From: Clostridiales bacterium
Lineage (GTDB): Bacteria > Bacillota > Clostridia > Lachnospirales > Lachnospiraceae
Length of the DNA: 34,498 bases
Direction: 5' to 3'
Assembly: GCA_020859995.1 (NCBI GenBank)
Contig: JAJBVE010000183.1
Span: 1-34,498, forward strand
Below are positions 16,641-24,311 of the stretch, piece after piece (positions within the stretch are counted from its first letter, which is position 1; every line of letters begins with the position of its first letter). The translations under genes were made by a program, and so were the position numbers. The notes under the pieces are model-generated. The model worked only from the letters and a program-made list of their open reading frames with translations, searched no databases and was not told the origin of the DNA.

Positions 16641-17231
16641 TTACGCGTTCTCAGTTGTAACCACACATAGCGTTTCCAAAGCCGCAGATGCGCACAACAT
16701 CTTCTCAATCACTGCCGCGCACAGCAGCAGCCCTTCCTGATCTTCCTCTGTAAAACGTCCCGCCAGGGGACTGTCGATATCAAGCACACCTGCAATCCGC
16801 CCATTCGCATGGAGTGGAAGTACGATCTCTGATCGGGACGTACAGTCGCAGGCAATATGCCCCGGAAACTGATGCACGTCCAGCACGCACTGTACCTGAT
16901 CCTGCTGCACCGCTGTGCCGCAGACACCCTTTCCGATGGGAATCCGCACACAGGCAACCCGCCCCTGAAACGGGCCGAGGACAAGCTCTTTACTCACCGA
17001 TGAATCGTTTGCCGACAAGGCATCATCCGTCCCCTGTGCTGCAAGTGTAACCTGTTTATTTGTTTTTTCTTTCAGGAAATAAAACCCGACCCAGTTGATA
17101 TTTTCCAGAGTCTCATTAAGCAGCGCGCTCGCATTCGCAAGATTCGCAATCAGATCGGTCTCACTCTCAAACAGACCTTCCAGCTGCCGGGCAAGCTGGC
17201 GGTACACTTTTATATCTGAATCATTTCTCAT
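16641..17231 (-). CDS. Free methionine-R-sulfoxide reductase (GAF domain)
   Basis: GAF-fold enzyme that reduces free methionine-R-sulfoxide, repairing oxidised methionine pools in the cytoplasm. Three cysteines are conserved with exact family spacing: Cys94 in RVACVRIPIG, Cys104 in KGVCGTA and Cys128 in HIACDC are 10 and 24 residues apart, as in E. coli Cys84/94/118. NWVGFYFL and LDIDSP are further family hallmarks. At 196 residues it is somewhat longer than typical (about 160), with an extra C-terminal tail of ~20 residues. The ATG at 17231 follows GGGGAGG. It is followed by the GH2 gene with a 118-nt gap in which nothing else is evident. Confidence 0.92.
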   Translation of the reverse strand: MRNDSDIKVYRQLARQLEGLFESETDLIANLANASALLNETLENINWVGFYFLKEKTNKQVTLAAQGTDDALSANDSSVSKELVLGPFQGRVACVRIPIGKGVCGTAVQQDQVQCVLDVHQFPGHIACDCTSRSEIVLPLHANGRIAGVLDIDSPLAGRFTEEDQEGLLLCAAVIEKMLCASAALETLCVVTTENA

Positions 17232-17312
17232 ATTATTGCGCCTCCCCTGTTGCTTATATTGTCCATTCCAAGGCTATGCTTTTTTACCCCGCTAACCCAT
17301 CGGTTTGATGCC

Positions 17313-17321
17313 ATCATAACA
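17313..17321 (-). promoter_or_regulatory. Extended -10 candidate for fRMsr gene
   Basis: TG-T-TATGAT on the minus strand, with no good -35 box. The surrounding bases resemble those around the promoter at 8236-8263 (both have CACATTTTTC next to the box). It lies in the 204-nt spacer upstream of the reductase, where no convincing gene is seen. Confidence 0.35.
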
Positions 17322-17435
17322 CATTTTTCAGGAAAAGCCTGCCTGATAAAAAGTCTTAAAATACTCACTGTCCATACCGTTCCCACGGCAGCACTATCCT
17401 CATATTCCTCGTGAATGTATAGATACTCAAAGCCT

Positions 17436-17750
17436 TCAGTCACTTTCTTCATCCAATGCTTCAATCAAAAAACTGACGGGACGGAATCCGTCATTGCAGG
17501 AAATCAACGCAGATTTTTTATTCTTCATCCACCCGCTGTATATATCCTCACCGCCATAAGAGAGCGTCATTACAAATGGAGAAATGCTTTCCCACGCGCT
17601 GTCACAGAATCCTTCCGGCTTCTGCCAGCCATTCGCGACAAAAACCTGTCCTTCCACCATATTACAGGCGTTCGGAATCGGGTTCTCATAGGCTTCCATG
17701 AGATCCTTGTAGCATGCAATCCTCATGACCGTAATTCTGCATTTTTTCAT
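17436..17750 (-). CDS. TIGR04076 family protein
   Basis: A 104-residue cytoplasmic protein matching my memory of the TIGR04076 family: short N-terminal strand CRITVMRI, then GQVFVANGWQKPEGFCDSAW in the middle, and near the C-terminus SCNDGFRPVSFLIEALD. Cysteines in PNACN, GFCD and ISCND are typical positions for the family, which has no established function. The start at 17750 has an AAGGAG site eight bases upstream. It lies downstream of the remnant of the truncated AAA-ATPase gene and is probably transcribed separately or by readthrough. Confidence 0.85.
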   Translation of the reverse strand: MKKCRITVMRIACYKDLMEAYENPIPNACNMVEGQVFVANGWQKPEGFCDSAWESISPFVMTLSYGGEDIYSGWMKNKKSALISCNDGFRPVSFLIEALDEESD

Positions 17751-17817
17751 CGGATCTGCTCCTTATCATCTCGTTTTGCGGCTCCTGATTGTTTTCCCTT
17801 TTTCTCCTTTGATCTGA

Positions 17818-18000
17818 CTACCGGACGAAGCGTTGAATCTCACATTCATGTTCCTTCGTCTTTTTATCATAATTAATTCCCACAAGCAGAAGATTCCCCG
17901 CATAGTGCGCAAGTACCCCGCTATACCGTTTTTCCCTGATCTGCCGGATTGCCCCATCTGCAGACTTATCATATTTTAATTCAATAATCATCGCAGGCTT
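17818..18000 (-). pseudogene. Out-of-frame remnant of PD-(D/E)XK nuclease domain
   Basis: In the frame other than that of the preceding ATPase gene, 60 codons read PAMIIELKYDKSADGAIRQI and onward to NLLLVGINYDKKTKEHECEI before a TAG. This is the C-terminal end of the nuclease domain seen intact in the paralogue at 29213-30841 (there VELKVDHSAEEAIQQIKD and AVGINY). It keeps the ExK half of the active site but the upstream Asp-bearing segment is missing. It overlaps the 3' end of the truncated gene, so it looks like the tail of the same gene after an internal deletion of roughly 100 codons plus frameshift. Confidence 0.75.
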
Positions 18001-19133
18001 GCCTGATCTATCGCATTCTGAAACTCATCCGCGATTTCCTGATTCGGGATATAAGCCTCATTTGTCGAAACATCATACGCCAGATAGCCCAGATGAACCA
18101 GAAGAGTCAGTACATCATCTTTGCTCTTTAGAATTGTCATATCATTCTGAAATCTGCGTGTTATAATTTCCACACGATTCCCGCCAAGCATATCTATAAT
18201 AGCATCTTTCAGACCATCTTTATTCATACCTATATAATCAGTCAGCGGTTCATATGATTCGGATTCTGCCCAATATGTTTTAAAACGTCTGTATTTTATC
18301 GCGCTGATTACCGAATTCGGATTATAAACAGACTGCAAGTCAGGGAAGGAATAGCCGTCATACCACCTTTTCATTTCGCTAAAATCCGCCTGGTACTCCT
18401 CACAGAGCGCACGGACTTCCGGCTCCGTAAAGCCTACATACTCAGCAAGCATAAGCGGGTCAGTCATCGTATATTCCCGGCAATCCGTCAGTGCTGACTG
18501 CGTGCCATATTTCTTAACCGGAAGGATGCCCGTCATATATGCCCCTGCGAAAATCGTATCTGTAATCTGCCCCCCTTTAAATAACGCGCGCAGCAGCCAT
18601 ATATATTGTTCCTGAAGGGCAGCATCCCCCTTTTCTTCCCGAAACAATGCATCCCACTCATCAATAATAATAATAAATTTATTCCCGCTCCCGGATGCAA
18701 CAGCCAACAGCGCATCCGGAAGAAAGTTTTCATTTTCTTTCACATACATCGGATACGCCTGACGCAATTCTTCAATCACGCAATTCTGAATGTCTTCGAC
18801 AATTGTTTTTCCTCCATTACGCGCTCTGGCAAGAAACCAGGTTATATCCAGATAAATGACGTCAAACTTATTTAAATACTTCTCATAAGAATCTGTCCCG
18901 GAAATATGAAGTCCTTCAAATAATTTCCTCGAATCGCAGCTTTTATCATAGTAAGCACACAGCATTTTTGCAGCAAAAGACTTGCCAAAACGTCTCGGCC
19001 GACTCACACATGTCAATTTATCCACCGTATTCAGTGTACGGTTCATAAACGCAATCAATCCGGTCTTATCCACATAAATCCCATTCCGAATGGTCCAGAA
19101 TCCGCTGTTGCCGCTGTTTAAATACGTTCCCAT
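17988..19133 (-). CDS. Truncated AAA-ATPase-like family protein (nuclease domain lost)
   Basis: Paralogue of the gene at 29213-30841; both begin MG(T/F)YLNS. Walker A is in CVSRPRRFGKSFAAKML and Walker B in IIIIDEWDALF. The ATPase domain and the middle helical region are complete through YIPNQEIADEFQNAID, then the frame ends after a few codons. The missing part is the C-terminal PD-(D/E)XK domain, whose last 60 codons follow out of frame, so this is a deletion derivative of 381 residues. The ATPase part may still be made: GGAGG lies ten bases before the ATG and a good promoter is at 19265-19293. It may equally be a decaying pseudogene. Confidence 0.8.
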   Translation of the reverse strand: MGTYLNSGNSGFWTIRNGIYVDKTGLIAFMNRTLNTVDKLTCVSRPRRFGKSFAAKMLCAYYDKSCDSRKLFEGLHISGTDSYEKYLNKFDVIYLDITWFLARARNGGKTIVEDIQNCVIEELRQAYPMYVKENENFLPDALLAVASGSGNKFIIIIDEWDALFREEKGDAALQEQYIWLLRALFKGGQITDTIFAGAYMTGILPVKKYGTQSALTDCREYTMTDPLMLAEYVGFTEPEVRALCEEYQADFSEMKRWYDGYSFPDLQSVYNPNSVISAIKYRRFKTYWAESESYEPLTDYIGMNKDGLKDAIIDMLGGNRVEIITRRFQNDMTILKSKDDVLTLLVHLGYLAYDVSTNEAYIPNQEIADEFQNAIDQASLR

Positions 19134-19189
19134 CCAGCTTTAGCCTCCTTTGCTGCCTTTCTAATTTACTCACTGCCCGGCACGTTTGC

Positions 19190-19249
19190 GTGAAATGTTG
19201 TAACTGTTCAGTACCTTCACAGTTACTAGATACTGTCCCGAATAATTAC
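19190..19249 (-). promoter_or_regulatory. Leader element shared with the 29213-30841 paralogue
   Basis: The block ATACTGTCCCGAATAATTAC (19230-19249, plus-strand reading) matches 17 of 20 bases at 30900-30919, and both copies are followed at similar distance by GTAC...TTC and GTGAAAT on the gene side. Within it GTAACTGT (19200-19207) and ACAGTTAC (19219-19226) form a perfect 8-bp hairpin. It lies between promoter and ATG, so would be in the transcript. Confidence 0.5.
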
Positions 19250-19264
19250 AAAATATTTACTGTC

Positions 19265-19293
19265 AGTATAACTTCTGAATTTACCTGGGTCAA
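19265..19293 (-). promoter_or_regulatory. Sigma-A promoter for truncated AAA-ATPase gene
   Basis: On the minus strand TTGACC (19293-19288) and TATACT (19270-19265) are separated by 17 nt, both 5/6 matches to consensus. The transcript would carry a leader of about 125 nt containing the shared element. Confidence 0.65.
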
Positions 19294-19349
19294 CCTGATT
19301 TTCAAGCATAAATACGAAGTCAAACATAATAACGCATCCAGCGCCTTCT

Positions 19350-20756
19350 TCACGAAACAATATTCTGCATCCAGACGCCCTTTTTTACAAGCACATACCC
19401 GATGACGCACTTAATCATGTCCCCCAGCTGCACGCAGATGTAGATCGCTATGACCGGCAGCGCCGTAAAGCGGCTCAGTGTAAAGGCAATCGGCACGCTC
19501 ACCGCCCAGATAAACACGCTGTCAAACAAAAACGTCACGATCGTCTTTCCACCGGAGCGCAGGGTAAAATAGGACGCGTGGAGAAATGCGTTCTGCGGCA
19601 TGAAAATGGCGGTCACCATGATGAACAGCCTTGCCAGATTTTTCGCCTCATCACTGGTGTTATAAAGCTGCGGAAACAAGGGAGAGAATACCAGCATCAC
19701 GGCTGCCACCGCCGTGCAGCACATCACGGAAAAGGCGATCATCTTGTTATCTGTGTCCCGTGCTTCCTCCATTTTGCCCGCCCCGAGCAGCTGGCCGACC
19801 ACAATTGCCACCGAATCACCGAGGGCGATAAACACGATGTTAAAGAGATTGTTGATGGTATTAGAAATATTCTGCGCTGCTACGACATTCAGACCACGCA
19901 CCGAATAGCACTGCGCCAGCATTGCCACACCGGCGGCCCACAGGGTCTCATTGAGCAGCAGCGGCGTTCCTTTGATAAAAAACTTCCGGGCAAGCGCTGA
20001 CGGCACCTTCAACGTCCGATACAGCCCCTTCACAAAAGGCTTCTCCTCCGTGTGCGTGTGCGCCCAGATCAGAATAATCGCTGCCTCCACGTATCTGGAG
20101 AAAACCGTTGCCACGGCTGCGCCGGCCACGCCCATTTTCGGAAAACCGAATTTTCCGTAAATCAAAAGATAATTAAAGGTCAGGTTCACAAGGACAGCCG
20201 CCACGCCCGCCTTCATCGGCAGCACCGTCTCCCCGCACTCCCGGAGGGTGCTCGAATAAATCTGCACAAACATAAACGCCGGCAGTCCCAGAAGCATAAT
20301 GCGCAGATACTGCATTCCATACTCTCTGGTGGCTGCGACCGCCTCCGCCGTCCCGTCGCCGCTCAAATACATGCCGATCAACGCCTCTCCCGCACACGAA
20401 AAGAGAATAATCACCCCTGCGGTCAGGATCACCGCCAGCCAGAGCTTGTAGCGGAAGGTCCGACGAACTCCCTCGTCGTCCCCCTGTCCAAAATACTGCG
20501 CGGTAAAAATCCCTGCGCCGGAAACACCTCCAAAGACGCAGAGATTATAGACAAACAACAGCTGATTTACAATCGCGGCGCCCGACATCTGCTCCGTGCC
20601 AATCCTGCCGATCATAATATTATCCAGAAGACTCACGAAATTCGTGATCCCATTCTGTATCATGATCGGCACGGCAATCGCCAGCACCATTTTGTAAAAA
20701 GCCCTATCTCCGATAAATTTCTTCCGGAATCCCATCCTGCCTGCTCTCTGTGCCAT
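19350..20756 (-). CDS. MATE family efflux transporter
   Basis: Third MATE exporter. Family opening motifs are clear: FYKMVLAIAVPIMIQNGITN followed by FVSLLDNIMIGRIGTEQMSG and, in the second half, LLNETLWAAGVAMLAQ. About twelve hydrophobic segments are present. The start is uncertain: ATG at 20756 has GAAAGGA about ten bases upstream; ATG at 20792 (with AAAGG upstream) or 20735 are alternatives. Any start above about 20854 is excluded if the promoter at 20861-20889 is used. The gene follows the beta-galactosidase region on the same strand but lies upstream of it in neither operon nor overlap. Substrate unknown. Confidence 0.92.
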   Translation of the reverse strand: MAQRAGRMGFRKKFIGDRAFYKMVLAIAVPIMIQNGITNFVSLLDNIMIGRIGTEQMSGAAIVNQLLFVYNLCVFGGVSGAGIFTAQYFGQGDDEGVRRTFRYKLWLAVILTAGVIILFSCAGEALIGMYLSGDGTAEAVAATREYGMQYLRIMLLGLPAFMFVQIYSSTLRECGETVLPMKAGVAAVLVNLTFNYLLIYGKFGFPKMGVAGAAVATVFSRYVEAAIILIWAHTHTEEKPFVKGLYRTLKVPSALARKFFIKGTPLLLNETLWAAGVAMLAQCYSVRGLNVVAAQNISNTINNLFNIVFIALGDSVAIVVGQLLGAGKMEEARDTDNKMIAFSVMCCTAVAAVMLVFSPLFPQLYNTSDEAKNLARLFIMVTAIFMPQNAFLHASYFTLRSGGKTIVTFLFDSVFIWAVSVPIAFTLSRFTALPVIAIYICVQLGDMIKCVIGYVLVKKGVWMQNIVS

Positions 20757-20860
20757 ACATCTTATGTCCTTTCGTAAAGTCGATCTATTCATTTCCGCCT
20801 TTGTCCGTCCCAGACACGTGCAGGGGCACGCAGAACCGTTCGGCGGCAAATCGTTCGGGT

Positions 20861-20889
20861 ATCATATCACGAAAGTTCTCTGACTGCAA
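20861..20889 (-). promoter_or_regulatory. Promoter for third MATE gene
   Basis: On the minus strand TTGCAG (20889-20884) and TATGAT (20866-20861) are separated by 17 nt, with TGA before the -10 box giving an extended -10. It lies between the beta-galactosidase stop codon and the MATE gene. A weak stem (AAGATA/TGTCTT) followed by six T at about 20914-20895 overlaps the end of the beta-galactosidase gene and may terminate it. Confidence 0.55.
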
Positions 20890-20912
20890 GCCACAAAAAA
20901 GACAGCCTTATC

Positions 20913-23744
20913 TTACAACACCAAACTGACAGTCTGCTCCAGTTTCTCACAATTTACTTTCACAGTCACTGATTCTCCTGCGCGGGAGCGGACATAGAGA
21001 ATTAAACGGCCATTGTGGGTGCGTCTTCGGGGTTCCGTATAAGAGGTCAGATCGGCCAGGTCTCCGTTTTCCAGGCCAAGAAGCTGGCCGCCCTCCGTTT
21101 TCACCTGTATCATCTGGTCATCATTGCTCACCAGACGGCCTTCGGTATCTCTGATGGAAACCTCAATCTGCGTAATATGCGCCGCAGCATCGGCCATTTG
21201 CTGCCAGAGCATTTGCGACCAGGTCATTTTCTCACCTGACTTTTGTTCGTCTGACATCTGCTTTTTCAGTCCGTCATTTATCATGCATATGCAATCATCA
21301 TACGGTATTATCTCGCAATCCGTTTTTTCTCCGGTGCATCCGTCAGACAGTGTGGTCGCACACCCCGGCTTCCACGCCTTTGCCTCTATCTTAGCTGCGC
21401 GGCCGGTTGTCTCAAGGCTGCACGATGGGGCATTTTCCGGAACATTTCCAGTCGAAATCACATCAAAGACATCTACCAGAGCATTCCCTCCCGAAATTGT
21501 CTCAAAGCCATTTCCATGATTCACGCTCTGCGTACTGCCGCTGACACAAACTGCTTTCAGAATCCCCGGTTCAAACACTACGCTCCACTCAAACCGGCCA
21601 TCCGCCTCGTTCCAGGTTCCCTCACCAAGAAACTTTCCATTTAAAAACAACCCCATATGAGGCAAGACCGAAGCCTGCGGCTGACTTTGTGCAAAATTCC
21701 CAGTCTGTTCCGCCATCTGAGCCATTTTCTGGTCGGTCTTTTGCTCCGCCTTCATCTCCTGAGCAAAAAGCAAATCAGGGCTCGCATAACAGTACACATT
21801 CACCATTTCTCCCGGCTCGTAATTCCAGGACATCTGTACGGACTGCCCTGAAGCAGAGCCTCCGTCTGTCTTTTCCGGATCCGCGCAGGCGGTGAGCAGA
21901 CAAAGAAAAGGCTCTTCGCTCCACCATGCTTTTCTTCTGTAATATTCCGGTTTTTTATAGCCTGCCAGATCCAGGAGCCCGGCGCCGGAGCCGTGGATCG
22001 GCCAGCCCTGCGCTTCTCCCAGATAGTCGATGCCCGTCCACAGAAACTGTCCGCTGATATACGGATGATTCGTCACTGCCCGCCAGGCCTGATAGCTGTG
22101 GCCATTTTCGCTTCCCAGAAATGGTTTCCCGGGGAAACGCGCATGGTCCTGCTCGTACAGATGCTCCTTGTAATTGTAGCCCACCACATCCAGCGGATCC
22201 AGATATCCGAGCCGGGAGGTCAGCTCCGGGAATGCCACGGCCAGCGTCACCGGGCGGGAGTCGTCCAGTTCTCTGGCAAGTCCGGCCAGGCGGGCGGCAA
22301 TCACGCTTAAGCGCCGGGCATTCGGCTTATCCGGTCGGTATCTCATCTCTTCCGCAGGCTTGTCCGCATCGTTGTTTCCCTCCATGGTCTGAAACAGAGG
22401 ATGGCAATAAGGATCATTGGGATAATCAATCTCATTGCCGACACTCCACAATACAATGGAGGGATGATTGCGGTCCCGTAAAATCATGGTTGTCAGGTCT
22501 TCCCGATACCACTGGGGAAAATCCTCCGCATAGCCTTCATGCTTCGGCGGATAGACATTGTGGCCAGTCGACCACTTATTTTTCGGATTTTCCCACTCGT
22601 CAAACGCCTCGTCCATCATCAGAAAGCCCAGCTCGTCACAGAGATCATACAGTTCCGGCATATGCGGGTTGTGGCTGGTGCGGATCGCGTTGCAGCCGGC
22701 CGCCTTCAGCTTCAGCAGGCGGCGGAGCCAGACCTCCCTGGTCATGGCCGCGCCAAGGCAGCCGCCATCGTGGTGGACACATACGCCCTTGATTTTCCTA
22801 TTCTTACCGTTCAGGAAAAAGCCCTCGTCCGGGTCGAAGCAGATGATGCGGATTCCGACACTCTGCATATCGGCGATCCAGAGCGAGTGCGTTTCAGAAA
22901 GCTCCGTCACAAGAGTATACAGATACGGTGCTTCCACCGACCAGAGATGCGGATTCTCCACGACACCTTCCAATGCAATCTCCTTGCTCTCACCTGCCGC
23001 AAGCGCCAGCGGAACTGTCCATACAGCCGCCTCCTGCCCTTCTGAGTCCAGCAGCCGGAAAGCAGCCTGCAAAGAGCAATCAGCATCGCTGTCATTTGCA
23101 AATTTTGCCCGAATTGCAATGTGAGCGCGGCAGACACGTTTCATCCCGCAGCTGACATCTAAAGGTGCCCTGTTTTCATTTTCTCTGTCATTACGCTCTG
23201 CAGATTTCTCCCGGTCAGGCGATTCCACCGAAACCGTCCGGAAGAAGATCCCGTGCAGCGCCGGATGCACCGGCTCCTCTATCAGCAGCCAGACCTTCCG
23301 GTAAATCCCCGAGCCGGTAAACCAGCGGGAATCCGCCAGATCCGTATGCGTCACCTGAACGCTGATTTCATTGTCCTCTTCCCCAAAGTTAACCAGCTCC
23401 GTAATGTCATAACTGATCTCACTGTAACCGTAGGGCCGCTTTCCCAGATGATAGCTGTTGCACCAGATCCGGCTGTTTTTATAAATCCCGTCAAACACAA
23501 TGCGGATGCGCTTCCCGCGATACGCCTCGGGAAGGGAAAAACGCACACGATACCAGCCGATGCCTCCGGCCAGATATCCCGTGCCGCTGGAATATTCCTG
23601 TCGAAATGGCATATGTACTGACCAGTCATGCGGCAGAAATATCTCCTCCCAGTCCTGATCATCGTAGCCTTTATACCATGCTTCCGGCACATCGCCGTAA
23701 TGAAAACGCCAGCCCTCATTTAATGTAATGATCTTCTGATTCAT
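20913..23744 (-). CDS. GH2 beta-galactosidase
   Basis: Family 2 glycoside hydrolase of 943 residues: N-terminal sugar-binding domain (GWRFHYGD, LPHDWSVH, GGIGWYR), immunoglobulin-like domain, TIM barrel and additional C-terminal domains of the DUF4982 / bacterial Ig type. TSHNPH (356-361), MMDEAFDEWE, acid/base Glu438 in WSVGNEID and nucleophile Glu546 in LGSENGHS identify it. No signal peptide, so cytoplasmic. Between barrel and C-terminal domains there are polar Met/Gln-rich stretches, and residues 174-196 are a charged insertion; both are unusual. It diverges from the GPH symporter gene at 24312, which probably imports the substrate. Exact glycoside unknown; beta-galactosidase is the common activity of this architecture. 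Confidence 0.9.
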   Translation of the reverse strand: MNQKIITLNEGWRFHYGDVPEAWYKGYDDQDWEEIFLPHDWSVHMPFRQEYSSGTGYLAGGIGWYRVRFSLPEAYRGKRIRIVFDGIYKNSRIWCNSYHLGKRPYGYSEISYDITELVNFGEEDNEISVQVTHTDLADSRWFTGSGIYRKVWLLIEEPVHPALHGIFFRTVSVESPDREKSAERNDRENENRAPLDVSCGMKRVCRAHIAIRAKFANDSDADCSLQAAFRLLDSEGQEAAVWTVPLALAAGESKEIALEGVVENPHLWSVEAPYLYTLVTELSETHSLWIADMQSVGIRIICFDPDEGFFLNGKNRKIKGVCVHHDGGCLGAAMTREVWLRRLLKLKAAGCNAIRTSHNPHMPELYDLCDELGFLMMDEAFDEWENPKNKWSTGHNVYPPKHEGYAEDFPQWYREDLTTMILRDRNHPSIVLWSVGNEIDYPNDPYCHPLFQTMEGNNDADKPAEEMRYRPDKPNARRLSVIAARLAGLARELDDSRPVTLAVAFPELTSRLGYLDPLDVVGYNYKEHLYEQDHARFPGKPFLGSENGHSYQAWRAVTNHPYISGQFLWTGIDYLGEAQGWPIHGSGAGLLDLAGYKKPEYYRRKAWWSEEPFLCLLTACADPEKTDGGSASGQSVQMSWNYEPGEMVNVYCYASPDLLFAQEMKAEQKTDQKMAQMAEQTGNFAQSQPQASVLPHMGLFLNGKFLGEGTWNEADGRFEWSVVFEPGILKAVCVSGSTQSVNHGNGFETISGGNALVDVFDVISTGNVPENAPSCSLETTGRAAKIEAKAWKPGCATTLSDGCTGEKTDCEIIPYDDCICMINDGLKKQMSDEQKSGEKMTWSQMLWQQMADAAAHITQIEVSIRDTEGRLVSNDDQMIQVKTEGGQLLGLENGDLADLTSYTEPRRRTHNGRLILYVRSRAGESVTVKVNCEKLEQTVSLVL

Positions 23745-23906
23745 GTCATTTTTCCTCTTTCTTTAATTTCTATGAAAAAAACACAGTTTGCCGCAAATTC
23801 GGCGGCGGGTCGCACCCATATTCCAAAAGTCATCGCGCTATCCAGGTAAATCGTATTTGCCGCTTGCGACCATACCAGCTGTCCGGTAACCTGCAAAGTT
23901 CGTTTT

Positions 23907-24002
23907 GCGCCCCACAAGCGCGCGAGCTTCCTGAAATCCATTTGCATATCGGACTCAGAGAGTTATAGCGCCCCACAGGCACACGAACTTCCTGCAAGTC
24001 AT
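23907..24002. repeat. Direct duplication with 61-nt offset in divergent promoter region
   Basis: Bases 23907-23941 and 23968-24002 align without gaps at 28 of 35 positions, sharing GCGCCCCACA and CTTCCTG. They lie in the 567-nt spacer between the divergent beta-galactosidase and symporter genes, so a regulator-binding role is possible. The remainder of the spacer left of them (23745-23906) shows no gene. Confidence 0.55.
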
Positions 24003-24123
24003 AGTAACAGAAAAAATATAGCGTTACAAGTTCTATTTTTGTGGTCACGTACCATCTGATCATCTGGGTTCTCAAAATACTGGATGTGACAAAATTTTAT
24101 TCCCTGTTTACCGGGTTAAAGAA

Positions 24124-24152
24124 TTGCAAGGAAATGCTTCTTATGCTATACT
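24124..24152 (+). promoter_or_regulatory. Sigma-A promoter for GPH symporter gene
   Basis: TTGCAA (24124-24129) and TATACT (24147-24152) are separated by 17 nt, with TGC before the -10 box (extended -10). An imperfect dyad TTTACCGGGTTAAA (24107-24120) sits just upstream of the -35 box and may be an operator. The leader to the ATG at 24312 is about 150 nt. Confidence 0.7.
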
Positions 24153-24184
24153 GCTCGCAGGTGGTTTTTAGCAGCTCGAAAGAG

Positions 24185-24300
24185 GGGGTACCTGATTAAA
24201 CTTTTTATCAATATTGAAAAAAAGGGAACCCGATTGAAATTTTTATCCGTATTGAAGGAGATTTACCGGTTCAAAAAATTTTCACCAAAATATGAGGAGG
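24185..24300 (+). repeat. Triplicated ~38-nt leader segment before GPH symporter
   Basis: Bases 24185-24222 and 24223-24260 are head-to-tail copies matching at 28 of 38 positions; a third, more diverged copy occupies 24261-24300. Each copy ends in a purine-rich ribosome-site-like run (AAAAAAGGG, GAAGGAG, GAGGAGG), and only the third precedes the chosen start codon. Confidence 0.55.
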
Positions 24301-24311
24301 TATTTTTCAAA

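Noticed and set aside
17228-17464. 78-codon minus-strand frame between fRMsr and TIGR04076 genes.
   Set aside because: Overlaps the C-terminus of the TIGR04076 gene and the start of fRMsr in another frame; no ribosome site or recognisable motif.
23741-24075. Two overlapping frames (68 and 81 codons, minus) in the divergent sugar-gene spacer.
   Set aside because: They read through the 61-nt duplication, conflict with each other and show no family signature.
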